64,000 nucleotides of DNA, from contig NZ_VINQ01000012.1 of NCBI RefSeq assembly GCF_008369105.1, positions 1 to 64,000 of the forward strand, written 5' to 3'. The stretch comes from Aquicoccus porphyridii (GTDB lineage: Bacteria; Pseudomonadota; Alphaproteobacteria; Rhodobacterales; Rhodobacteraceae). The notes under the pieces were generated by a model. It was not told where the DNA came from and made no database searches. It saw only the letters and a list, made by a program, of their open reading frames with translations. The translations under genes were made by a program, and so were the position numbers. Below are positions 13,864 to 22,747 of this stretch, in pieces; position 1 is the first letter of the stretch; each line of letters begins with the position of its first letter.

Positions 13864-15219
13864 ATGAAAGACGGCAATTTCCTCAAGGAAAAGAACGCGC
13901 GTTCCCTCTGGCACCCGATGGCGCATCCCGCCGACAGCCTCGCCAACCCGCCGACCATCGTGACCGATGCGGCGGGCGTCACCATCACCGATGTCGACGG
14001 TCACACCGTTGTCGATGGCGTGGGCGGGCTCTGGAACGTCAATCTCGGGTTCTCCTGCCAGCCGGTCAAGGACGCGATCTCGGGCCAGCTCGACCGCCTG
14101 CCCTATTACTCGATCTTTCGCGGCACCACCAATGACGCGGTGATCGAACTGGCCGAAGAGCTGCGCGATTTCTTCGCCCCTGACGGCCTCACCCGCGCCT
14201 TCTATACCTCGGGCGGCAGTGACTCGGTCGAAACCGCCCTGCGCCTTGCCCGCCAATACCACAAGATTCGTGGCGAGGGTGGGCGCACCAAGTATCTCAG
14301 CCTGAAAAAGGGCTATCACGGCACCCATTTCGGCGGCGCCTCGGTCAATGGCAACGCCAATTTCCGCACCGCTTACGAACCGCTCCTGCCCGGCTGTTTC
14401 CACATCCCCGCGCCCTACACCTATCGCAATCCCTTCGATGAGACCGACCCCGAGAAGCTGGCCCAGCTCTGCCTCGCCGCGCTCGAAGACGAGATCGCCT
14501 TTCAGGGCGCAGGCACCATCGCCGCCCTGATCATGGAACCGGTACTCGGCGCGGGCGGCGTCATCCCGCCGCACGCATCCTTCATGCCCGGCGTGCGCGA
14601 AATCTGTTCGCGCCACGGCATCCTGCTGATCGCGGATGAGGTCATCACCGCCTTCGGTCGCACCGGAAGCTGGACCGGGTCGCGCCACTGGGGCGTGCAG
14701 CCTGATTTCGCTTGCACCGCCAAGGCCATCACCAACGGCTATTTCCCCTTCGGCGCGGTAATGATCGCCGAACACGTCGCCGAAACCTTCGAAAAGGACG
14801 AGACCGGCCGCGCCGCCATCGGCCATGGCTACACCTATTCCGGCCACCCGGTCGGCGCCGCGGCCGCCCTCGCCTGCCTCGCCGAGACCAAGCGCCTCAA
14901 GGTCAACGAAAACGCCGCCGCGCGGGGCCGCGAACTGCATGACGGATTGCTGGCGCTTCAGGGTAAATACGAGGTCATCGGCGATGTGCGCGGTGGTCAC
15001 GGGTTGATGTGCGCGATGGAACTGGTGTCCGACCGCAACACCAAGGCCCCGATCGACAAGAAGGCCATCGGCGCGGTGCAAGAGGAAACCTATCGCGCGG
15101 GTGCCATGGTGCGCGTCTCGGGCCCCAACATCATCCTCTCGCCGCCCCTGGTGCTCACCTCCGAGGACGTCCAGACCATCCTCTCGGCGCTCGATGCGGG
15201 GTTCGCGGCACTCGCCTGA
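13864..15219 (+). CDS. Class III (omega) aminotransferase
   Basis: This 451-aa PLP enzyme of the omega-aminotransferase group has FYTSGGSDSVETALRLAR at ~113-130, IADEVITAFGRTG with D258, and Schiff-base K287 in CTAKAITNGYFP. It resembles the pyruvate-dependent beta-alanine/putrescine/taurine aminotransferases of Roseobacters more than the AGXT2L-type enzyme at 6478. As the third gene of the IclR-HAD unit it probably deaminates an omega-amino compound to an aldehyde that the dehydrogenase at 7737 could oxidise. The substrate assignment is inference. Confidence 0.85.
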   Translation: MKDGNFLKEKNARSLWHPMAHPADSLANPPTIVTDAAGVTITDVDGHTVVDGVGGLWNVNLGFSCQPVKDAISGQLDRLPYYSIFRGTTNDAVIELAEELRDFFAPDGLTRAFYTSGGSDSVETALRLARQYHKIRGEGGRTKYLSLKKGYHGTHFGGASVNGNANFRTAYEPLLPGCFHIPAPYTYRNPFDETDPEKLAQLCLAALEDEIAFQGAGTIAALIMEPVLGAGGVIPPHASFMPGVREICSRHGILLIADEVITAFGRTGSWTGSRHWGVQPDFACTAKAITNGYFPFGAVMIAEHVAETFEKDETGRAAIGHGYTYSGHPVGAAAALACLAETKRLKVNENAAARGRELHDGLLALQGKYEVIGDVRGGHGLMCAMELVSDRNTKAPIDKKAIGAVQEETYRAGAMVRVSGPNIILSPPLVLTSEDVQTILSALDAGFAALA

Positions 15220-15237
15220 GGGTTTGGCACGAAGGGC

Positions 15238-15258
15238 GGGCGCACTGTTCGGGCGCCC
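15238..15258. terminator. Bidirectional hairpin between convergent genes
   Basis: GGGCGC (15238-15243) pairs with GCGCCC (15253-15258) in the 41-base gap between the aminotransferase and lytic transglycosylase stops. There is no T-run on either side. Confidence 0.35.
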
Positions 15259-15260
15259 CC

Positions 15261-16430
15261 CTACAACCGCCCCAGCAACTCCCGCGTGGGCCAGCCGTCC
15301 ACCGGCATCCCCATCTCGGCCTGCACCGCGCGCACCGACGCGCGGGTGCCTGCGCCCAGGATGCCGTCGATCTTGCCCACATCGAACCCCCGCGCATCAA
15401 GCTTGCGCTGGAGCGCCTTCATCTCGTCCCCCGAAAGCCCCGGCGCCGGATTGCCCGGATCGAACACCGGCGCACCCTCCAGCCGCGTGGCGAAATAGGC
15501 GGCGGTCAGCACATAGGTAAAACTTTGGTTCCACTCGAAAAACACCCGGAAGTTCGGATAGGCCAGAAAGGCCGGCCCGCCCCGTCCCTGCGGCAGGATC
15601 ACCGATGCGGGAAAATCGGCCAGCCGCCCCTCGCGCGCCCGCACGCCCATCGCCTCCCATTCGGCAGCGGGCAATTGCGTCTCAAGCCCCGTCTTCGCCC
15701 AATCCATCCCGCCGGGCACCACCACCTCCTGCAACCACGGCTCGCCCGCGCGCCAGCCCAGCGATTGCAGCATCTTGCCCCCCGACATCAGCGCATCCGC
15801 CGCCGACGTCTTGAGCCGCACATGCCCGTCCCCGTCGCCATCGACGCCGTTTTCAAGGATATCGCGCGGCAGCATCTGCACCTGCCCGATCTCGCCCGCC
15901 CAGGCCCCGGTGGTGCGCGCCGGGTCGAAATCGCCGCGCGCGTAAAGCTCGAGCGCCGCGAAGATCTGCGGCCGGAACAGGTGCGGCCGCCGACAATCAT
16001 GCGCCAGCGTCACCAGCGCGTCGAGCGTGTTGAAATCGCCCTGGAACCCGCCGAAATCCGTCTCGAACGCCCAGAACGCCAAAAGCACCCCGCGCGACAC
16101 GCCATATTCCGCCTCGATCCGATCGAAGAGATCCGACAATTCCCGCGCCTTGGCCCGCCCCGTGTTGAGCCGGTTGGCCGAGATGAGCCGCCGGGCAAAG
16201 GACGTGAAATCCATCTGGAACACACCCTGCCGCCGATCCGCCGCCAGAACCTTGGGGTCTTGGCGCACCGACGAAAAGAACCGCGCCACCGTCGCCGGAT
16301 CATGCCCCCTGTCCACCGCCTCGCGGCCAAGGTCATCGACAAACCCCGAAAACGCCCCGCCACACGGGGCCTGCGCCGCGACCGGCCCGGACGCGAGAAG
16401 CGCGATGAAAAGCACCGAGAAAAGACGCAT
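15261..16430 (-). CDS. Lytic murein transglycosylase with peptidoglycan-binding domain
   Basis: This 389-aa protein starts at the ATG at 16430, which gives a clean signal peptide (MRLFSVLFIALLASGPVAAQA); an upstream in-frame ATG would bury it. The SLT_2/MltB-like catalytic domain spans residues ~25-310, with FWAFETDFGGF (catalytic Glu) and GEIGQVQMLPRDI. The C-terminal PG_binding_1 repeat is ALQRKLDARGFDVGKIDGILGAGTRASVRAVQ (~330-385). It cleaves MurNAc-GlcNAc bonds with 1,6-anhydro product formation in the periplasm. Confidence 0.9.
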   Translation of the reverse strand: MRLFSVLFIALLASGPVAAQAPCGGAFSGFVDDLGREAVDRGHDPATVARFFSSVRQDPKVLAADRRQGVFQMDFTSFARRLISANRLNTGRAKARELSDLFDRIEAEYGVSRGVLLAFWAFETDFGGFQGDFNTLDALVTLAHDCRRPHLFRPQIFAALELYARGDFDPARTTGAWAGEIGQVQMLPRDILENGVDGDGDGHVRLKTSAADALMSGGKMLQSLGWRAGEPWLQEVVVPGGMDWAKTGLETQLPAAEWEAMGVRAREGRLADFPASVILPQGRGGPAFLAYPNFRVFFEWNQSFTYVLTAAYFATRLEGAPVFDPGNPAPGLSGDEMKALQRKLDARGFDVGKIDGILGAGTRASVRAVQAEMGMPVDGWPTRELLGRL

Positions 16431-16491
16431 GTTCAACCTCTTGGCATGAAAACCCTGACAAGACCTTAACATCTATCGCATCGGCGGACAG

Positions 16492-17388
16492 TCACGAAAC
16501 CCATACCAGCACGGCACCCCCCAGAACCACGGCCCAGACCCGCCACAGCACCGCGCAACCCGCCTCGATCTCGCGCGCCCCCGGATCACGCCGACCGCCA
16601 CCGTTGACCCAAGGGAACGCCCGCATCTCGCCGCCATAGGAGCGCGGCCCCGAAAGCGCCACATCAAGCGCCCGCGCCATCGCCGCCTCGGGCCAGCCCG
16701 CGTTGGGCGAACGGTGCCGCCGCGCATCCTCCACGATCCCGCGCCACGCGCCCCATTGCCCGTAAAGCCCCGCGATCAACAGAGCCGCCAACCGCGCGGG
16801 AACGATGTTCAACACATCGTCAAACCGCGCCGCCGCCCAGCCGAACGCCGCGTGCCGCGCGGTGCGATGCCCGATCATGCTGTCGGCGGTGTTGGTCATC
16901 TTGTAAAGCAGCAGCCCCGGCAGCCCCGCCACCAGATACCAGAAGACCGGCGCCAGCACCCCGTCGCTGAAATTCTCCGCCGCGCTCTCGATTGCCGCCC
17001 GTGCCACCGCACCTTCGTCCATCGCGGCGGTATCGCGCCCCACGATCATGCCCACCGCGCGCCGCCCCTCGCCCAGCGACATGCGCAACCCATCGGCCAC
17101 CGCCCGCACGTGATCCACCAACGAACGCTGCGCCACCAGAATCGCGATCACCAGCGCCTCGACCAGCCCGCCCAGCGCCTGCAACACCATGCCCAAAAGC
17201 ACCGCAGCCAGCCCCAGCCCAGCCATCACCGCCACGCCCCGCGCCTTTCGCGCATCACCCGCGTTGAACCGCGCATCGCACCACGCCACCGCCCGCCCCA
17301 TCAGGACGGCAGGATGCGGCACCCGATCCCAGATCGCGCGCGGCTCGCCGAACATCGCATCGAGGATCAGCCCCAGAACAAGGCTCAC
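16492..17388 (-). CDS. cbiB: Adenosylcobinamide-phosphate synthase
   Basis: This 298-aa membrane protein is read from a GTG at 17388 that overlaps the cobC stop (GTGA); an upstream ATG at 17412 would overlap it by 28 bases. Family features are [45 protein letters not shown] and [27 protein letters not shown]. CbiB/CobD attaches (R)-1-aminopropan-2-ol phosphate to adenosylcobyric acid in cobalamin synthesis, in the membrane. It is coupled to the decarboxylase gene that makes its aminopropanol phosphate substrate. Confidence 0.92.
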   Translation of the reverse strand: MSLVLGLILDAMFGEPRAIWDRVPHPAVLMGRAVAWCDARFNAGDARKARGVAVMAGLGLAAVLLGMVLQALGGLVEALVIAILVAQRSLVDHVRAVADGLRMSLGEGRRAVGMIVGRDTAAMDEGAVARAAIESAAENFSDGVLAPVFWYLVAGLPGLLLYKMTNTADSMIGHRTARHAAFGWAAARFDDVLNIVPARLAALLIAGLYGQWGAWRGIVEDARRHRSPNAGWPEAAMARALDVALSGPRSYGGEMRAFPWVNGGGRRDPGAREIEAGCAVLWRVWAVVLGGAVLVWVS

Positions 17389-18311
17389 AACGCCGCCTCC
17401 AGCCGCGCCCAACCCTCCCGCTCCGGCAGGCCCAACCGCACCCAGCGATCCGAATAGGGAAAGATCCGGCTCAGGATATGCGCCCGCCCCAGCCGATCCT
17501 GAAATGCCGCCGCATCCGCCACCTCGTAAAGGCGAAAGAGGTCGGTGCCCCCCACCAGCGTCCCATGCGCCGCCGTCAACCCGTCAAGCCGCGCGGCATC
17601 CGCCGCCAGCCGCTTGCGCGTCGCCTCGGCCCATGCGCGATCCTCCAGCGCCCGCGCGCCGATCTCCAGCGCCGGGCCGGACACCGCCCAAGGCCCCAAC
17701 CGCGCGCGCAGCCGCGCCATCTCGTCGGGCGCCCCGATCGCGAACCCCAGCCGCAAACCAGCAAGCCCCCAGAACTTGCCGAAACTCTTCAGAACAACCC
17801 GCCCCGCCCCGGCCTCGCCCACCAGCGAGCGCCCCGGCGTCACGTCGCAAAAGCTCTCGTCGATCACCATGCGCGGCATGCTCAGCTCCTCCGCCGACCA
17901 GAGCCGCCCGTCGGGATTGTTGGGATGCACGATCACCCGCGCCTCGCCCCCGGCCCCGATCTCCCAGCCGCAGGAGCGAAACGCCGCCTCGTGTTCGTTA
18001 TAGGTCGGGCCCGGCACATCGACCCGCCCCACCGGCCACAGCCCCGGCAGCGCCGCGATGATCGCCGACGCCCCGGGTGCCGCGACGATCTCCAGCCCCT
18101 CCGGCACATCCCAGAACGCCCGCGCCGCCGCGATCAACCGCGCCTGCGCGCCCGCATCGGGAAGCGCCGTCCACGCCCCGCGCGATATCTCTCCCACCGG
18201 GTAAGGCTCCGGGTTGATGCCCGTCGAAAGGTCGATCCATTCGCCGCGCGCGCCGCCCCACCGGGCCAGCGCCGCGTCGATTCCGCCGCCATGATCGCGC
18301 GCTTGTTGCAT
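17385..18311 (-). CDS. cobC: L-threonine-O-3-phosphate decarboxylase
   Basis: This 308-aa fold-type I PLP enzyme of the CobC/CobD type starts with an [28 protein letters not shown] signature, has [10 protein letters not shown] at ~150, and Schiff-base lysine in [20 protein letters not shown] (~197). It makes (R)-1-amino-2-propanol phosphate for cobalamin lower-loop assembly. It overlaps cbiB by 4 bases, so the two reactions are coupled. Other cobalamin genes are not in the window. Confidence 0.9.
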   Translation of the reverse strand: MQQARDHGGGIDAALARWGGARGEWIDLSTGINPEPYPVGEISRGAWTALPDAGAQARLIAAARAFWDVPEGLEIVAAPGASAIIAALPGLWPVGRVDVPGPTYNEHEAAFRSCGWEIGAGGEARVIVHPNNPDGRLWSAEELSMPRMVIDESFCDVTPGRSLVGEAGAGRVVLKSFGKFWGLAGLRLGFAIGAPDEMARLRARLGPWAVSGPALEIGARALEDRAWAEATRKRLAADAARLDGLTAAHGTLVGGTDLFRLYEVADAAAFQDRLGRAHILSRIFPYSDRWVRLGLPEREGWARLEAAL

Positions 18312-18385
18312 CTTCGCTCCCGTCCTGCCGTTGCCATCCCCTTCAACCGGATTCGCCCCGCTCCGGCAAGTCCCGGCAAGCCCGT

Positions 18386-19291
18386 TCAGGACGAACGCAA
18401 CGCGATGATCGCCCCCGCAAGGCTAATCAACGCGATACCCCAGACCTGCCACGGCCCGATCCCCTGCCCGAACCAGACCCATGCGAATAACGGGCCGAAG
18501 ATCATCACCGAATACTCGAATACCGCCACATAGGACGGCTCGGTCAATTGATAGGCCTTGATGATCCCGAACACGCCCGCCACCGATCCCACCGCCTGAA
18601 CGAGCAGCCAGACGTGGATCTCGCCGAACGCCCACACCCAGCCCCGGGTGAGAAAGGCCAGCGCGCCGCCCGCCTCGCCAATGCCGAACAGCCAAAGAAG
18701 CCCCAGCATGATCAGCCCCATCACCCCCTGCATGCCCATCACCCCGGCCAGCATCCCGACCGTGCTTTCGCCCGCGCACCATTCGCGCGTCGCCAGCGCG
18801 CCCAGCGCGTAAAAGAACCCGCCCAGCACCGGCATCAATGTCACCCAGCTGAAATTCTCCGGGTCCGGCTGCAACACCAACAGCGCCCCGGCAAAGCCAC
18901 AGGCCACGGCCACGATGCGCCACGGCCCGATCCGGTTGCCAAAGCCCACAACCGTGATGATCAGAACAAAGATCGGCGACGTGAACAGCCCCGCCAACGC
19001 CTGCGCGATCGGCATCACCGCCAGCGACGCGAAATAAAACAGCATCGCCAGCGCCACGAACAGGCTGCGCAACAGCACCCGCCCGGCTCGCTGCCACCGC
19101 ATCGGCCCCATTCCGACCCGTGACATCAACCAGATGAGCGGCAGCGCGATCACCATGCGGATCACGTAGAATTGCCAAAGCCCGATCGACCCCGCGATCA
19201 CCGCAACAAAATTGTCGACCACCCCGATCATCATCATCGCGGCCAACATCCAGACCGCCGCGGCCAGCGGCCTCGTTTCCACCTGAACCAT
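18386..19291 (-). CDS. EamA/DMT-family transporter
   Basis: This 301-aa protein with about ten membrane helices is made of two EamA repeats. The ATG at 19291 follows GAGGGGCAGA. The frame stays open upstream but would enter the divergent acyl-CoA ligase gene. Characteristic parts include LFYFASLAVMPIAQALAGLFTSPIF (residues ~85-110) and LTEPSYVAVFEYSVMIFGPLFAWVWFGQ in the second repeat. It is probably an exporter of amino acids or metabolites; the substrate cannot be inferred. Confidence 0.85.
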   Translation of the reverse strand: MVQVETRPLAAAVWMLAAMMMIGVVDNFVAVIAGSIGLWQFYVIRMVIALPLIWLMSRVGMGPMRWQRAGRVLLRSLFVALAMLFYFASLAVMPIAQALAGLFTSPIFVLIITVVGFGNRIGPWRIVAVACGFAGALLVLQPDPENFSWVTLMPVLGGFFYALGALATREWCAGESTVGMLAGVMGMQGVMGLIMLGLLWLFGIGEAGGALAFLTRGWVWAFGEIHVWLLVQAVGSVAGVFGIIKAYQLTEPSYVAVFEYSVMIFGPLFAWVWFGQGIGPWQVWGIALISLAGAIIALRSS

Positions 19292-19320
19292 TCTGCCCCT
19301 CACGACTTTTCCGGTCTTCC

Positions 19321-19332
19321 AAACCCGGGTTT
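19321..19332. promoter_or_regulatory. Perfect 12-bp palindrome AAACCCGGGTTT
   Basis: It lies 29 bases upstream of the EamA gene and 62 bases upstream of the acyl-CoA ligase gene, inside their 103-base divergent spacer. It may be an operator shared by both. Confidence 0.35.
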
Positions 19333-19394
19333 CGCGCAATAATCTGTCCCGAAACCGACATCGTTCGGGAACGGGAATCAGGGGGAGGATCGAC

Positions 19395-21023
19395 ATGGGC
19401 TGGCTCAGCGACGAAACCGGGCTTGAAAAAACCGCCGCGAACCATGTGCCGCTGACGCCACTGTCGCACCTGCGGCGCGCGCGCGACATCTTTGCCGATC
19501 ACCCCGCCGTGGTCTATGGCACCCACCGCAAGACCTATGCCGAATACTACGCGCGCTGCACCCGCCTCGCCTCGGCCCTCGCGGGGCTGGGCGTTGCCCC
19601 CGGCGACGTGGTGGCCAGCGTCATCCCCAACCTGCCCGCCCAGGCCGAGGCGCATTTCGGCGTGCCCGCCTGCGGCGCGATCCTCAACGCGATCAACACC
19701 CGCCTCGATCCCGGCACCATCGCCTATATCCTCGCCCATGGCGGGGCCAAGGTCGTGCTCGTCGACACCGCCCACCTGGCCCTGGTCACCCAAGCCATCG
19801 CCGAAATGGACGCCCCCGCCCCCAAGCTGGTCGAAGTTCCCGATCCGCAAGCCGGTTATCCCGCCACCGGCGCGCACCTCGAATACGAGGATCTGCTGGC
19901 ACAGGGCGACCCCGGTTTCGACTGGATCATGCCCGAGGACGAATGGGAGAGCATCGCGCTCAACTACACCTCCGGCACCACCGGCCGACCCAAGGGCGTG
20001 GTCTATCACCATCGCGGTGCCTGCCTCAGCACCTATGCCCAGGTGGTCAGCTGGCGCATGGTGCTGCACCCGAAATACCTCACCATCGTGCCGCTGTTTC
20101 ACTGCAATGGCTGGTGCCACACGTGGATGATGCCGCTCCTCGGCGGCACCGTGGTCTGCTGCCGCGACATCACCGCGAAAAGCATCTATGACGCCATCGC
20201 CGACGAGGGCGTGACCCATTTCGGCGGCGCGCCCATCGTGCTCAACGCCATCGTCAACGCCCGCGACGCCGAACGCCGCGCCTTCGATCACGTGGTCGAG
20301 GTCTTCACCGCAGGCGCCCCGCCCCCCGCCGCCACACTGCGTGCGATCGAACCCTTGGGCTTCAACGTGACACAGGTCTATGGCCTCACCGAAACCTACG
20401 GCCCGGCCACCGAATGCACCTGGAAGGCCGAATGGGACGACCTCCCCGACGAGGAACGCTACGAGATCAAGGCCCGCACCGGCGTCATGATGCCGATGAT
20501 CGAGGAAAGCACCGTCATGGACCCCGACACCATGTCACAGGTGCCGATGGACTCGACCACGCAGGGCGAGATCATGTTTCGCGGCAACGCCGTGATGAAG
20601 GGCTATTACAAGAACCCGCAAGCCACCGCCGAGGCGTTTCGCGGCGGCTATTTCCACTCCGGCGATCTCGCCATCCAGCACCCCGACAGCTACATGAAGA
20701 TCCTCGACCGCTCCAAGGACATCATCATTTCCGGGGGCGAGAACGTGAGTTCCGTCGAGGTCGAGGGCGTGCTGATGATGCACCCCGCCATCTCGCTCTG
20801 CGCCGTGGTGGCCCGGCCGGACGAGAAATGGGGCGAAGTGCCCTGCGCCTTTGTCGAATTGAAAGACGGCGCCACGACAACCGAGGACGAAGTCATCGCC
20901 TTTGCCCGCGGCAAACTGGCCGGGTTCAAGACCCCCAAACAGGTGATCTTTGCCGAATTGCCCAAGACCTCGACCGGCAAGATCCAGAAATTCGAACTGC
21001 GCAAGGCGCTTACGGGCAGTTAG
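19395..21023 (+). CDS. Acyl-CoA synthetase (AMP-forming), DmdB-like
   Basis: This 542-aa ANL-superfamily ligase has the P-loop YTSGTTGRPKGV at 191-202, YGLTETYGPATE (A5) near 335-346, SGDLAIQHPDSYMKILDRSKDII (A7-A8), and C-terminal catalytic K529 in TSTGKIQK. Length and sequence resemble the medium-chain/3-methylmercaptopropionate-CoA ligases (DmdB) that Roseobacters use in DMSP demethylation, but specificity cannot be read from sequence. It starts after GGGGGAGGATCGAC, a strong ribosome binding site, and appears monocistronic. Confidence 0.85.
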   Translation: MGWLSDETGLEKTAANHVPLTPLSHLRRARDIFADHPAVVYGTHRKTYAEYYARCTRLASALAGLGVAPGDVVASVIPNLPAQAEAHFGVPACGAILNAINTRLDPGTIAYILAHGGAKVVLVDTAHLALVTQAIAEMDAPAPKLVEVPDPQAGYPATGAHLEYEDLLAQGDPGFDWIMPEDEWESIALNYTSGTTGRPKGVVYHHRGACLSTYAQVVSWRMVLHPKYLTIVPLFHCNGWCHTWMMPLLGGTVVCCRDITAKSIYDAIADEGVTHFGGAPIVLNAIVNARDAERRAFDHVVEVFTAGAPPPAATLRAIEPLGFNVTQVYGLTETYGPATECTWKAEWDDLPDEERYEIKARTGVMMPMIEESTVMDPDTMSQVPMDSTTQGEIMFRGNAVMKGYYKNPQATAEAFRGGYFHSGDLAIQHPDSYMKILDRSKDIIISGGENVSSVEVEGVLMMHPAISLCAVVARPDEKWGEVPCAFVELKDGATTTEDEVIAFARGKLAGFKTPKQVIFAELPKTSTGKIQKFELRKALTGS

Positions 21024-21113
21024 GGCGTGGTGCCACGACCTGGCCCTACGAAAGGACAGCGACCGGCCCGGGGTGGGTGCGAAGCGCCCGCCCAGCCTGC
21101 GACCACCTGACCC

Positions 21114-21142
21114 TTGCGATCCATAAAAATATTCCATATCTC
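21114..21142 (+). promoter_or_regulatory. Predicted promoter of the DUF2892 gene
   Basis: TTGCGA (21114-21119) and TATCTC (21137-21142) are 17 bases apart. The -10 element lies inside the ATTC-N8-GAAT dyad, so a repressor bound there would block it. Confidence 0.45.
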
Positions 21143-21146
21143 GAAT
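21131..21146. promoter_or_regulatory. ATTC-N8-GAAT dyad, possible SqrR/BigR-type operator
   Basis: ATTC (21131-21134) and GAAT (21143-21146) are eight bases apart. This is the arrangement I recall for the persulfide-responsive ArsR-family repressors SqrR/BigR. A larger ATTCCAT/ATGGAAT repeat (21131-21137 and 21154-21160) overlaps it. The DUF2892 gene it precedes belongs to a family repeatedly linked to sulfide/persulfide loci. Confidence 0.45.
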
Positions 21147-21181
21147 GTAATGAATGGAATCTCCTAGAAAGGATCGCAACA

Positions 21182-21394
21182 ATGACCGTTTCCCAGGCCG
21201 TCATGGCATTCGCCGGCTTCATGGTGCTGCTCTCGCTCGTGCTCACCTATTTCGTCCATCCCGCCTTTGTCTGGCTCACCGTCTTCGTCGGCGCCAACCT
21301 CTTCCAATCCGCCTTTACCGGCCTCTGCCCCGCCGCGACCATCTTCCGCAAGCTGGGCTTCAAGGTTCAGGGCACCGGCGCAGGCTGCGCCTGA
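21182..21394 (+). CDS. DUF2892 (YgaP-like) small membrane protein
   Basis: This 70-aa protein has two membrane segments (MAFAGFMVLLSLVLTYFVHP and FVWLTVFVGANLFQSAFTGL) followed by CPAATIFRKLGFKVQG, the DUF2892 signature. It has two cysteines, C49 at the end of helix 2 and C69 near the C-terminus. The same domain anchors the rhodanese YgaP of E. coli and occurs in sulfide/persulfide detoxification operons. Here it stands alone, with AGAAAGGATCGCAAC as ribosome binding site and a dyad over its promoter. A role in handling sulfane sulfur is inferred. Confidence 0.85.
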   Translation: MTVSQAVMAFAGFMVLLSLVLTYFVHPAFVWLTVFVGANLFQSAFTGLCPAATIFRKLGFKVQGTGAGCA

Positions 21395-21485
21395 TCCCGA
21401 CGCACACGACATGAGGGCATGGCAATTGCCCCCCCGGTCCTGCCCATGCTAACGTCTCAAGGAACGAGGCAGGGCAGGCCCGAAC

Positions 21486-22511
21486 ATGACCGCACTCAGT
21501 GCATATGACCGGATCGAGGCCACCGGTCTTTGGCGTCCCACCCCGGACGACCAGCGCCGCGAGGTAATCGTCTCGATCGGCGAGGCGACGCTCACCATCA
21601 CCGATCACAACGACCGTGCGCTGGCCCATTGGTCGATCCCCGCGGTCGCGCGCGCCAATCCCGGCCAGCACCCGGCGATCTTCCACCCCGACGGCGATCC
21701 CGGCGAAACCCTCGAACTGCCCGAGGACGAGGCCCAGATGATCGCCGCCATCGAAACCCTGCGCAACGCGGTCGAGCGCGCCCGTCCCCGGCCCGGGCGG
21801 CTGCGCCTGATGGGGCTTCTGCTTTCGGTGGCGACCATCCTTGCCCTTGGCATCTTCTGGCTGCCTGGCGCGCTGCGCGACCACGCCGTCAGCGTCGTCC
21901 CCGACGTCAAGCGCACCGAGATCGGAACCGCGCTGCTCACGCGCATCCGGCGTGTCGCCGGAACCCCCTGCACCGAGCCACAGGCCATGTCGGCACTGGC
22001 ACGGCTCTCGGCCCGCCTGCCCGCACCCGAGGGGCCCGCGCGGCTCGTCACGCTGCGCGGCGGGGTGCGCGAGGCGGCACACCTGCCCGGCAATATCGTG
22101 CTGCTCAATCGCGGCCTGTTCGAGGATCACGAAGAACCCGACGTGGTGGCGGGGTATATCATCGCCGAACATCTGCGCGCCCAGATCGACGACCCGCTGC
22201 GCCGCATGCTCGACCATCTGGGCATGATGGCCAGCCTGCGCCTGCTGACCACCGGACAGCTCTCCGACGAAATGCTCGACAGCTACGGCGAGGATCTGCT
22301 CACCGCGCCCCCCGTGCCGCTCACCGACGCGGCCCTGCTGACCGGGTTCGCGGCCTGGTCCGTGCGCTCGACCCCCTATGGCTATGCCCGCGACATCACC
22401 GGCGAAACCACCCTCGGCCTGATCGAGGCCGACCCGTTTGCCAGCGAGGCCCCCGGCCCGCTCATCTCCGATGCGGACTGGCTCAGGCTCCAGGGCATTT
22501 GCGGCGGCTGA
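21486..22511 (+). CDS. Membrane protein with degenerate M48-peptidase-like domain
   Basis: This 341-aa protein has an N-terminal soluble domain (~1-105), one membrane segment (LMGLLLSVATILALGIFWLPGAL, ~108-130) and an extracytoplasmic C-terminal domain. In the latter, PGNIVLLNRGLFEDHEEPD followed by VVAGYIIAEHLRAQ resembles the M48/HtpX strand-helix that normally ends in HExxH. The zinc motif is missing, so it is probably a non-catalytic relative. The start follows CAGGCCCGAAC. It is monocistronic, followed directly by a long hairpin. The function is unknown. Confidence 0.65.
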   Translation: MTALSAYDRIEATGLWRPTPDDQRREVIVSIGEATLTITDHNDRALAHWSIPAVARANPGQHPAIFHPDGDPGETLELPEDEAQMIAAIETLRNAVERARPRPGRLRLMGLLLSVATILALGIFWLPGALRDHAVSVVPDVKRTEIGTALLTRIRRVAGTPCTEPQAMSALARLSARLPAPEGPARLVTLRGGVREAAHLPGNIVLLNRGLFEDHEEPDVVAGYIIAEHLRAQIDDPLRRMLDHLGMMASLRLLTTGQLSDEMLDSYGEDLLTAPPVPLTDAALLTGFAAWSVRSTPYGYARDITGETTLGLIEADPFASEAPGPLISDADWLRLQGICGG

Positions 22512-22512
22512 A

Positions 22513-22608
22513 GCGTTTCGGGAAACACCTGATACATCATGCATCGCAAATGTCCCGCGAGCGCGAAGCGCGGCAGGGTATTTGCGATACAGCCTTTTCC
22601 CGAAACGC
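22513..22608. repeat. 96-nt extended hairpin (nested inverted repeats)
   Basis: The outer arms GCGTTTCGGGAAA (22513-22525) and TTTCCCGAAACGC (22596-22608) are a perfect 13-bp match. Inner arms ATCGCAAAT (22543-22551) and ATTTGCGAT (22580-22588) match over 9 bp, and the tip GCGC-GAA-GCGC closes the structure with a CCCGC/GCAGGG stem below it. It begins 2 bases after the preceding stop. It could be a MITE-like element, an mRNA 3' structure or a small RNA. Confidence 0.7.
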
Positions 22609-22627
22609 CACAAGGAACGCACGGCGC

Positions 22628-22736
22628 GTTAACCCTTTTCGCGGTCTCACCAACGCCCTCGCGTGTCATACGCCCAACAGCCGGGCAGCAGCCGGAAATC
22701 ACCCCCCGATTTTTCGCCGAAAGATCGCGTTAACCC
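22628..22736. repeat. Twin GTTAACC element, copy A
   Basis: GTTAACCC at 22628 and GTTAACCC at 22729 are exactly 101 bases apart. The last 40 bases before the second motif (CAGCCGGAAATCACCCCCCG...) match copy B at 50787-50895 without gaps. It occupies most of the gap between the M48-like gene and the phosphatase-fold gene. Confidence 0.65.
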
Positions 22737-22747
22737 GGCGGGACGGT

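Noticed and set aside
18423-20291. Minus-strand open frame of 622 codons
   Set aside because: It shadows the EamA and acyl-CoA ligase genes and is glycine/arginine/valine-rich without a recognisable domain.
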